From NCBI GenBank assembly GCA_964595945.1, contig CAZQSL010000052.1, forward strand, positions 1 to 22,804: a stretch of 22,804 bases of DNA, written 5' to 3'. Made by a program: the position numbers and the translations under genes. Position 1 is the first letter of the stretch. Every line of letters starts with the position of its first letter. The DNA is from CAZQSL01 sp964595945. GTDB taxonomy: Bacteria > UBP15 > UBA6099 > JAJRTR01. The notes beneath the pieces were generated by a model. The model saw only the letters and a program-made list of their open reading frames with translations. It was not told the DNA's origin and ran no database searches. Positions 7,355 through 13,741 of the stretch are shown piece by piece.

Positions 7355-7364
7355 CGTGAATGGG

Positions 7365-8444
7365 TCATCGTGCCGCTACGGGCTTTCGGTTAGAGAGGAT
7401 TTCGGAGAGTTGATCGCGGTCCATGGCCTTTGCGTAGCCGGCTTCTTTGGAGATGATGTTCTTTTTGATGAGATCGGCGAGAGACTGTTCGAGAGTGCAC
7501 ATGCCGATGTTTTTGCCTGTCTGGATGATTGCAGGCAACTGGTGAGTCTTGCCGTCGCGGATAAGATTGCGGATGGCGCCGGTGGGCACCATGATTTCGT
7601 AAGCGGCGACGCGGCCTCTGCCTGCCGCTCTTGGGATAAGTGTCTGTGAAACGACGCCGACGATGTTGGACGAAACCTGCATGCGTATCTGCTGCTGCTG
7701 TTCGGGCGGGAAGACGTCGATGATGCGGTCAACCGTCTGGGCTGCGCCCGTGGTGTGGAGAGTAGCGAGTACGAGGTGCCCTGTTTCGGCGGTGGTGATG
7801 GCGGTGGATATGGTTTCGAGATCGCGCATTTCGCCGATGAGGACGACATCGGGGTCCTGGCGGAGCGCGCTCTTGAGAGCGTTGGAAAATGTATCGGTGT
7901 CCTGGCCGACCTGGCGCTGGTTGACGATGCTTTTCTTGTTTTTGTGGACGAATTCTATGGGGTCTTCGATCGTGATGATGTGTTCGTTGCGGTTGGAATT
8001 GATGTAGTCGATCATGGCGGCGAGGGTGGTGGATTTGCCTGAGCCGGTGGGGCCAGTGACGAGTATCAGCCCTCGCGGACGGTGGCAGAATTCCTTGATG
8101 ACAGGAGGGGTGCTGAGCTCTTCGAGAGTGCGGACGCGAGTGGGTATGACGCGGAGGACGGCGGCCTTGGAGCCGCGCTGGTTGAATACGTTGACACGGA
8201 AGCGCGCCTGGCCGGTGATTTCGTAAGCGAAGTCGTGTTCGAATTCTTCGCGGTAGATTCTCTGTTGCTCTTCGTCCATCATGCCAGCGAGGAGTTCGTC
8301 GATGACAGCAGGAGTGACGGTGGGGAAATTGGCTTGGGGGATAATGCGGCCGTCGATGCGGAGCATGGGAGCGTTGCCGACCTTGAGGTGGAGGTCTGAA
8401 GCATCGGATTTGAGCATGTGTTCGAGCAGTTCGTTGATATGCAA
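7365..8444 (-). CDS. pilT: Type IV pilus retraction ATPase PilT
   Basis: This hexameric cytoplasmic ATPase depolymerises type IV pili, driving twitching and DNA uptake. The 359-residue product has the family length. The N-terminal PAS-like domain begins MHINELL and carries SDLHLKVG. The RecA-like domain has Walker A GPTGSGKST (131-139), the Asp box around HIITIEDPIEF (155-165), Walker B DPDVVLIGEMRD (197-208), the His box AETGHLVLATLHT (219-231) and the PilT signature AIRNLIR (290-296). The start is a TTG codon at 8444. It lies seven bases past the stop of the upstream pilT-like gene, whose last codons contain AAAGGGG as ribosome site, so the two are probably translationally coupled. Confidence 0.95.
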   Translation of the reverse strand: MHINELLEHMLKSDASDLHLKVGNAPMLRIDGRIIPQANFPTVTPAVIDELLAGMMDEEQQRIYREEFEHDFAYEITGQARFRVNVFNQRGSKAAVLRVIPTRVRTLEELSTPPVIKEFCHRPRGLILVTGPTGSGKSTTLAAMIDYINSNRNEHIITIEDPIEFVHKNKKSIVNQRQVGQDTDTFSNALKSALRQDPDVVLIGEMRDLETISTAITTAETGHLVLATLHTTGAAQTVDRIIDVFPPEQQQQIRMQVSSNIVGVVSQTLIPRAAGRGRVAAYEIMVPTGAIRNLIRDGKTHQLPAIIQTGKNIGMCTLEQSLADLIKKNIISKEAGYAKAMDRDQLSEILSNRKPVAAR

Positions 8445-8450
8445 GGCTGG

Positions 8451-9605
8451 TTAGCCCCTTTCGAGCTGATTCTTTAATTCGACGGGATTTGCGCATTTTG
8501 TGAGGGCGTCGTCGAGGCTGATCATGCGTTTTTTGACGAGTTCGGTGAGGTGCTGATCAAGGGTAGTCATGCCCATGTCGCGGCCTGCCTGGATGGCCTG
8601 ATGGATCATGAAGACCTTGTTTTCACGGATGAGTGATGATATGGCGGAATTGATGACCATGATTTCGATAGCGCAGACGCGTCCCTTGCCGTGGAGGACG
8701 GGGACGAGGGTCTGGGAGATGACGCTCTGGAGAGTGACCGATAGCTGCATGCGTATCTGCTGCTGCTGGTGCGGGGGGAAAACGTCGATGATGCGGTTGA
8801 TGGTCTGGACGGCGCCTGTGGTGTGAAGGGTGGCGAAAACGAGGTGCCCGGTTTCGGCTGCGGTGATGGCCATGGAAATGGTTTCGAGCGTGCGCAGCTC
8901 GCCGACGAGTATGACATCGGGGTCTTCGCGAAGGGCAGAGCGAAGTGCGCGGTCGAATGATTTTGTGTCCTGGCCGACTTCGCGCTGGCAGATGCTGCAA
9001 TTCTTGTCCCGATGGAGGAATTCTATGGGGTCTTCGATCGTGAGGATATGCTCCTGCCGCGACTGGTTGATGTGGTCGATCATGGCGGCAAGGGTGGTGG
9101 ATTTGCCCGAGCCGGTAGGCCCTGTGACAAGGATGAGGCCTTTGGGCCGCTCGGACAGTTTTTCGATGATCGGAGGCAAGCCGAGTTCCTTGATAGTCTT
9201 GATTTTAAGGGGAATCTGTCTGAGGACAGCGCCCGTGAGAGTGCTTTGCCGGAATACGTTGACCCTGAATCGCGATACACCGGGGAGACTGTAGGACATA
9301 TCGCATTCGTTGGTGGTCTGATATTCTTCTCTCTGACGGGGATTCATGATCGAAAAGAGCATGTTTTCGATCATTTCAGGGTGCATATTTTCCGCATGGT
9401 TGACCGGCCGGAGCTTGCCGTCGACTCTGATGAAGACTGGCGCGAATGCCTTGAAATGGACGTCTGAACCTCCGCTGTCGACCATAAATTTGAGGTATTC
9501 ATTCAGCCGTTCGCGGGGATTTGAGGCTGTCGGGACTTGTGGGACCGCCTGTTGCTGGGGTTGCTGCACCGGCTGGCGAGGTTGCATGGGGGGCATTTGA
9601 TTCAT
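8451..9605 (-). CDS. PilT-family ATPase, second paralogue (PilU-like position)
   Basis: The 384-residue product is a second retraction-type ATPase of the GspE/PilT family. It has a proline- and glutamine-rich N-terminal tail (residues 3-25) not found in its neighbour, then SDVHFKAF, Walker A GPTGSGKST (162-170), HILTIEDPIEF, Walker B DPDVILVGELRT and the His box AETGHLVFATLHT. The AIRNLIR signature is altered to AISSLIR. In many bacteria PilT is paired with PilU, which cannot retract pili alone but adds force, and the order here fits such a pair. Which of the two is the main motor is inferred, not shown. The ATG at 9605 has GGAGAA nine bases upstream. The gene leads the operon with pilT and perhaps the LRR gene. 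Confidence 0.9.
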   Translation of the reverse strand: MNQMPPMQPRQPVQQPQQQAVPQVPTASNPRERLNEYLKFMVDSGGSDVHFKAFAPVFIRVDGKLRPVNHAENMHPEMIENMLFSIMNPRQREEYQTTNECDMSYSLPGVSRFRVNVFRQSTLTGAVLRQIPLKIKTIKELGLPPIIEKLSERPKGLILVTGPTGSGKSTTLAAMIDHINQSRQEHILTIEDPIEFLHRDKNCSICQREVGQDTKSFDRALRSALREDPDVILVGELRTLETISMAITAAETGHLVFATLHTTGAVQTINRIIDVFPPHQQQQIRMQLSVTLQSVISQTLVPVLHGKGRVCAIEIMVINSAISSLIRENKVFMIHQAIQAGRDMGMTTLDQHLTELVKKRMISLDDALTKCANPVELKNQLERG

Positions 9606-9706
9606 CGATTGCGGTTCTCCGGTGAAGACTGTGCGATATGGGGCTTCGCATCGGTCGTCTGTGGGAAATCTGCGGATATGCTTCCGCTGAAAATCTGTAG
9701 TTCAGA

Positions 9707-9736
9707 ATGGTAACACTTTTATACATTGCGCGTCAA
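9707..9736 (-). promoter_or_regulatory. Candidate promoter of the pilT operon
   Basis: On the minus strand TTGACG (9731-9736) and TACCAT (9707-9712) are 18 bases apart. The -10 box is weak (four of six). The leader would be about 95 bases. Confidence 0.35.
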
Positions 9737-9755
9737 ATGAAATGTTGCCGTCCCG

Positions 9756-10039
9756 TTATCCAAATTAATAAGCCGTTTTTTATGCCTTATGCAGAGTTTT
9801 ATGTGTGTCCTTGTAACGCTGGTGGATATTTGCTTTTTCAACATACATTTCACGAGTTTTCCAGAAGTTTTCCACAGATGGAAATCGGAAGGATTCTTAT
9901 GTCTGAGGAGCTTTGTCGTTCAGAAAGCCCCTTTTTCGACATTTTTCGCAAAATATTGCGGCTCCAGCGCGTTTTAGTGATTTTAGGAAGCAAAAGCCCG
10001 GCTGAATGCACAAAACGACAATTCACAGCCTGTGGAAAA
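9756..10039. promoter_or_regulatory. Cluster of DnaA-box-like sites upstream of nrdJ
   Basis: The consensus TTATCCACA is approached by TTATCCAAA (9756-9764), TTTTCCAGA (9857-9865), TTTTCCACA (9868-9876) and its exact reverse TGTGGAAAA (10031-10039). The two middle sites are tandem repeats with an 11-base period. GTTTTCCACAG (9867-9877) and CTGTGGAAAAC (10030-10040) are perfect inverted copies. In Escherichia coli DnaA regulates nrdAB, so control of a reductase gene here is plausible. Each site has at least one mismatch to the consensus. Confidence 0.4.
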
Positions 10040-10042
10040 CCA

Positions 10043-10106
10043 CCACAACATGATGTGGCAGAATTCCCAATAGCCAGTTGACGCCACAAGCTGTGGGGTA
10101 TAGAAT
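10043..10106 (+). promoter_or_regulatory. nrdJ promoter with two CCACA/TGTGG palindromes
   Basis: TTGACG (10078-10083) and TAGAAT (10101-10106) are exactly 17 bases apart. The spacer contains the perfect palindrome CCACAAGCTGTGG (10084-10096), placed to block RNA polymerase. A second palindrome, CCACAACATGATGTGG (10043-10058), lies upstream of the -35 box, about 40 bases centre to centre. The upstream one has the CAC-N8-GTG spacing of NrdR boxes and matches that 16-base consensus at about 11 positions. The downstream one has a shorter spacing (CAC-N5-GTG). NrdR repression is an inference. Confidence 0.5.
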
Positions 10107-10196
10107 TCTTCGGGACAGGCAAAAATAGTCACTGCAAATTCGCTATGTCCAATTATTACAAACAATAGAGTGAATAAGCGAGAAGGTGCGGACAAG

Positions 10197-12683
10197 ATGA
10201 TAGATGAAAAAGGACAGACAAAGGGAAAAACCGGAAAAGGCGCGGTTGTGGCGCCCGATCTTTTCAATATGAACGATACATCATTCGACGAAACCCCAGA
10301 TGAAAAGATGCTTCAGTTAGAAGAGCATACTCTGCCACTCGAAACGATTCATGCTGAAAGTGTGCCTGAAGCAATCATATCGATGCAGCCGGCAGTCGAT
10401 GCCACCGCGGAAATCACCGTGACGCCACAAGCCATTCAGGAAATTTTTTCACGCAACGCAATGGTCGTGCTCGAAAAGCGCTACCTCAAAAAAGACGATA
10501 CCACGAATACATTCGAACGTCCCGAAGATATGCTCCGCAGAGTCGCCCACAACATCGCCTCTGCCGATATCTTCTACAACAAACACGCAAACGTAAAGGA
10601 AACAGAAGACAAGTTTTACCGCATGATGTCGCGCTTAGACTTCATGCCCAACTCACCCACCCTGATGAATGCCGGCCGGGACCTCCAGCAGCTATCGGCA
10701 TGCTTCGTACTGCCGGTGGAAGACTCGATGGAAGACATCTTCGAAACCGTTAAAAATACAGCACTGATACACAAGTCCGGCGGTGGCACGGGATTCAGCT
10801 TTTCGCGGCTCCGGCCAAAAAACTCACGAGTGCGCTCCACCCGCGGCGCATCCAGCGGCCCCGTATCATTCATGCAGGTATTCAACGCTGCCACCGAAAT
10901 CATCAAACAGGGCGGCACACGCCGCGGCGCCAACATGGGCATACTCCGTGTCGACCACCCCGACATCCTCGAATTCATCGAATGTAAAAAAGACAACACG
11001 AAACTCAATAACTTCAACATATCCGTCGCACTCACCGACGCGTTTATGACAGCCGTCGAAAAAAACACTTCCTACCCCCTCATCGATCCCCGCAACGGCG
11101 AATCCACACGCCTCGTCAACGCGCGCGACGTCTTCAAAAAAATCGTCAAAATGGCCCACCGCAACGGCGAACCCGGCATCATCTTCATCGACTCCATGAA
11201 CCGCTATAACCCCACTCCACACGTCGGCCAGATCGAAAGCACAAACCCCTGCGGCGAACAGCCCCTCCTGCCCTACGAATCATGCAATCTCGGCTCGATC
11301 AATCTCGCCAACATGGTCAAGGACTCAAGAGTCGACTACGAACACCTCCGCGAAGTCGTCCACGCCGCGGTCCATTTCCTCGACAATGTCATCGACATGA
11401 ACCATTATCCGCTCGAACAGATCGACGAAATGACAAAAAGCAATCGAAAGATCGGCCTCGGCGTTATGGGATTCGCCGACATGCTCCTGCGCCTCGACAT
11501 CCCCTACAACAGTGATGCAGCCGAAGAACTCGCCGAAAACGTCATGGGATTCATCCAGCGCGAGTCAAAAAAACACAGTGCCGAACTCGCCCAGAAACGC
11601 AACCCTTTCCCCAATTTCAAGGGAAGCATATACGATGTCCCCGGCGCGGCTCCCCTGCGCAACGCCACCACCACCACCATCGCACCCACAGGCACCATCT
11701 CCATCATATCCAACTGCTCAAGCGGCATCGAACCCATGTTCGCCGTCTCCTACATCCGCCGCGTACTCGACGGCACCGAACTCGTCGAGGTCAATCCCAT
11801 ATTCCGCGAAGTCGCCATCAGGCGCGGCTTCTTCTCCGAAGACCTCATGAAACGCATCGCCAGGGCAGGCACCATCGCCGGATTTGACGAGATACCCCAA
11901 GACGTGCGCCGAATATTCGTCACGGCCCACGATATCAGCCCCGAATGGCATGTGCGCCTCCAGGCCGCCTTCCAGCGACACACCGACAACGCTGTCTCCA
12001 AGACAGTGAACTTCTCGCACGACGCCTCCGTGGAAGATGTCGAAAACGCTTACATGGCCGCCTACGAAAGCGGCTGCAAAGGCATAACGATCTACCGCGA
12101 CGGCTCGCGCGACGAGCAGGTGCTGAGCTTCGACAACAAGTCCTCATGTGACACTGCCATCGCTATCGAAGAACCAGCTTCCGCGCAAAATACCCCACGC
12201 GAACGCCCCCCCATCACCTTCGGCCGCACCGAACGTATCAACACCGGCTGCGGAAAACTCTATGTCACTCTCAATGAAGACGAACACGGCCTCTGCGAAG
12301 TCTTCACACAGATGGGCAAGGCCGGCGGATGCGCCGCGGCTCAGTCCGAAGCCATCGCCCGCCTCATTTCACTCTGCCTCCGCTCCGGCATCGATCAGGA
12401 GGAAATCGTCAAACATCTGCGCGGCATACGCTGCCACTCGACGACCTGGCAAAACGGCTCAACCGTCGCAAGCTGCCCCGATGCCATCGGTATCGTCATA
12501 GAACGCTACGGCAAGTGGAAAGAAGGCGGCGAAAAACAGGACTGCAAGGAAGTCACCCGCATCAGCCACTCCACCGACACACTCGTAGGACTCGTCGGTT
12601 CATGTCCTGAATGCGGCGGAGCGGTCGAACATGCCTCCGGCTGTATGACCTGTCCTATCTGCGGGTGGTCACGATGCTCATAA
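10197..12683 (+). CDS. nrdJ: Adenosylcobalamin-dependent (class II) ribonucleotide reductase
   Basis: The enzyme makes deoxyribonucleotides from ribonucleotides with a radical from coenzyme B12, and needs no oxygen. The 828-residue product has the family features: Cys169 in LSACFVLPVEDSM, GGTGFSFSRLRP, the catalytic NPCGEQPLLPYESCNLG block (Asn350, Cys352, Glu354, Cys363) and the phosphate-binding ATTTTIAPTGTISI. A C-terminal domain near GGCAAAQSEAIARLISL follows, then a tail with several cysteines (CPECGG..CMTCPICGWSRC) that fits a redox-active or zinc-bearing end. About 75 N-terminal residues before the conserved core are low complexity and unusual. An in-frame GTG at 10170 lacks a ribosome site. 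The ATG at 10197 is preceded by AGAAGGTG and is preferred. No nrdA, nrdB or nrdD is present in the window. Confidence 0.96.
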   Translation: MIDEKGQTKGKTGKGAVVAPDLFNMNDTSFDETPDEKMLQLEEHTLPLETIHAESVPEAIISMQPAVDATAEITVTPQAIQEIFSRNAMVVLEKRYLKKDDTTNTFERPEDMLRRVAHNIASADIFYNKHANVKETEDKFYRMMSRLDFMPNSPTLMNAGRDLQQLSACFVLPVEDSMEDIFETVKNTALIHKSGGGTGFSFSRLRPKNSRVRSTRGASSGPVSFMQVFNAATEIIKQGGTRRGANMGILRVDHPDILEFIECKKDNTKLNNFNISVALTDAFMTAVEKNTSYPLIDPRNGESTRLVNARDVFKKIVKMAHRNGEPGIIFIDSMNRYNPTPHVGQIESTNPCGEQPLLPYESCNLGSINLANMVKDSRVDYEHLREVVHAAVHFLDNVIDMNHYPLEQIDEMTKSNRKIGLGVMGFADMLLRLDIPYNSDAAEELAENVMGFIQRESKKHSAELAQKRNPFPNFKGSIYDVPGAAPLRNATTTTIAPTGTISIISNCSSGIEPMFAVSYIRRVLDGTELVEVNPIFREVAIRRGFFSEDLMKRIARAGTIAGFDEIPQDVRRIFVTAHDISPEWHVRLQAAFQRHTDNAVSKTVNFSHDASVEDVENAYMAAYESGCKGITIYRDGSRDEQVLSFDNKSSCDTAIAIEEPASAQNTPRERPPITFGRTERINTGCGKLYVTLNEDEHGLCEVFTQMGKAGGCAAAQSEAIARLISLCLRSGIDQEEIVKHLRGIRCHSTTWQNGSTVASCPDAIGIVIERYGKWKEGGEKQDCKEVTRISHSTDTLVGLVGSCPECGGAVEHASGCMTCPICGWSRCS

Positions 12684-12694
12684 GATGCTATAAT
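12666..12694 (+). promoter_or_regulatory. Candidate extended -10 promoter at the end of nrdJ
   Basis: TGC-TATAAT (12686-12694) is a consensus extended -10 element that begins three bases after the nrdJ stop codon. TGGTCA (12666-12671), 17 bases upstream, is a weak -35 box inside the nrdJ coding end. Transcription would start near 12701. Confidence 0.4.
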
Positions 12695-12761
12695 ACTCGT
12701 CAAAGCAGGGAATGAAGTTTATATAGAACCCTATCACTATTAGAAAGAAAAGAAGAAAAAC

Positions 12762-12786
12762 GGGCGGGGCATAACCTGCCCTTTTT
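12762..12786 (+). terminator. Rho-independent terminator after nrdJ
   Basis: GGGCGGG (12762-12768) pairs with CCTGCCC (12775-12781, one G-U pair) around GCATAA and is followed by TTTTT. It ends the nrdJ transcript, and would also end an 85-base RNA started at the promoter at 12666-12694. Confidence 0.8.
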
Positions 12787-12789
12787 CTA

Positions 12790-13188
12790 TTTGGGACGAA
12801 ACGACTATCCTCCACCGTAATGAATTCACTTATGCCAGAATCATGAAAACCCGTATATACACCCCTGTTTGCGCGATTATACAATAACATTGGTAATGCG
12901 GGTGGACATGTTGCGGCCCCAATTGCCTCCCGGCTTCGGAAATGGGATTCAGAGCAAATGTTGTAAATCCGGCAGAAATGCCGCTAAGGATTTGGCGAAA
13001 AATGTATGGTGCAAGATAGCGCCGGCTTTTTGTCCGCAAGCAAGGCGATTGTCAAGGAGCATATCTGTTGTTGTGTAATCGAGCAGACAACGAGAAAAAG
13101 AAAAACACGATGCGGCAATAATCACGCGGCAAGCCCAAAATCGACAACCAAGTAGCTTGCATTCCCCCAGCTGCTTGAATATTACAAA
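12790..13188 (+). other. Gene-free stretch with a structured 3' end
   Basis: No coding frame here has gene-like features. The last part folds well: CAAGTAGCT (13149-13157) pairs with AGCTGCTTG (13169-13177) around an 11-base loop and sits 11 bases before a strong terminator. A hairpin plus terminator with no gene before it suggests a non-coding RNA on the plus strand. I found no clear promoter for it, and it did not match RNase P, tmRNA or a tRNA by eye. Confidence 0.35.
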
Positions 13189-13221
13189 AGAGAGCTCCCA
13201 CAACCAGCTCTCTTTTTTTTT
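13189..13221. terminator. Strong, probably bidirectional terminator
   Basis: AGAGAGCT (13189-13196) pairs perfectly with AGCTCTCT (13206-13213), followed by eight T. Four bases of A-rich sequence before the stem give T on the minus strand too, so it can act both ways. It isolates the SRP RNA promoter at 13261 from upstream transcription. Confidence 0.9.
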
Positions 13222-13260
13222 ACAGTTATCACCCCTTTCGCGCATTTTCCGCCACAGTGT

Positions 13261-13289
13261 TTGAAACGTATGGGCTATTGCAGTATAAT
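13261..13289 (+). promoter_or_regulatory. Strong sigma70 promoter of the SRP RNA-dnaX transcript
   Basis: TTGAAA (13261-13266) and a perfect TATAAT (13284-13289) are exactly 17 bases apart. The start would be near 13296, about 82 bases before the extended SRP RNA stem. No other promoter of this quality lies between here and dnaX. Confidence 0.8.
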
Positions 13290-13350
13290 ACTCAAACCTG
13301 AAAGGGGATTGGCCTCTGGAGGGTTGTATCTCGAAAACATAATAATACGA

Positions 13351-13370
13351 CGGTTGCCGGATAGCAACCG
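13351..13370 (+). other. Leader hairpin before the SRP RNA
   Basis: CGGTTGC (13351-13357) pairs perfectly with GCAACCG (13364-13370) around CGGATA. It has no T-run and lies in the leader that would be removed when the SRP RNA is processed. Confidence 0.5.
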
Positions 13371-13392
13371 CCGTTAACCGGAGAGCATGGAC

Positions 13393-13665
13393 GGACTGTG
13401 CTAAGCGGGGTGGTAGCGGTACCCTGTACCCGCAATCCGCTACAGCGGGGCCGAATTCCCTCGGTGAGGCACGTTTCTGTTCGGTTTGCCCCACGACAAG
13501 TGGTGTTGACAGCCGGGCCCTGCGCAAAGGGCGTCTGTGAACCCTGTCAGGACCGGAAGGTAGCAGCAGTAAGCAGATCCGTCCTTGTGTTGCAGATCAG
13601 CCTGGTTCGAGCTAACTATTGTGGGTTAGCACGGGTGGAGCGTGTCGAGCCTGGGTGCACAGTCC
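13393..13665 (+). ncRNA. ffs: Large-type signal recognition particle RNA (scRNA-like)
   Basis: This is the RNA core of the particle that targets nascent membrane and secreted proteins to SecYEG with Ffh. The 5' part has the Alu-domain sequence GTGCTAAG..GGTAGCGG then CCCTGTACCCGCAATCCGC, as in the Bacillus scRNA. The middle has AGTGGTGTTGAC and GGGCCCTGCG. The Ffh-binding helix 8 apex (about 13546-13567) has GTCAGGACCGGAAGG then TAGCAGCA. The 3' part ends with GAGCTAACTATTG and GGTGCACAG. The ends pair GGACTGTG (13393-13400) with CACAGTCC (13658-13665). The stem continues outward to 13378 and 13680 (21 of 23 pairs), which looks like a processing stem. Exact mature ends are inferred. Confidence 0.95.
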
Positions 13666-13741
13666 TTCCATTCTCTCCGGCGGCGTTTCGCAATAGTTAG
13701 CTGAAACTTAATAAAAATCTGAATTTTTCATCCCGGCAGAC

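Noticed and set aside
9606..10196. A cobalamin riboswitch for nrdJ
   Set aside because: I looked for the B12-box pattern in the upstream region and found none; the palindromes and DnaA-like sites explain more of it.
9606..10196. Replication origin
   Set aside because: DnaA-like sites are few and imperfect, there is no clear AT-rich unwinding repeat, and dnaA or dnaN is not beside it.
12790..13221. RNase P RNA, tmRNA or tRNA
   Set aside because: The marker sequences of RNase P and tmRNA, and the TTCGAAT-type T-loop of tRNAs, are absent.
12949..13527. 192-codon minus-strand frame over the SRP RNA
   Set aside because: It overlaps the conserved SRP RNA and a terminator, and its sequence shows no domain.
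13398..13700. 100-codon plus-strand frame starting in the SRP RNA
   Set aside because: The bases are explained by the RNA structure; no ribosome site is present.
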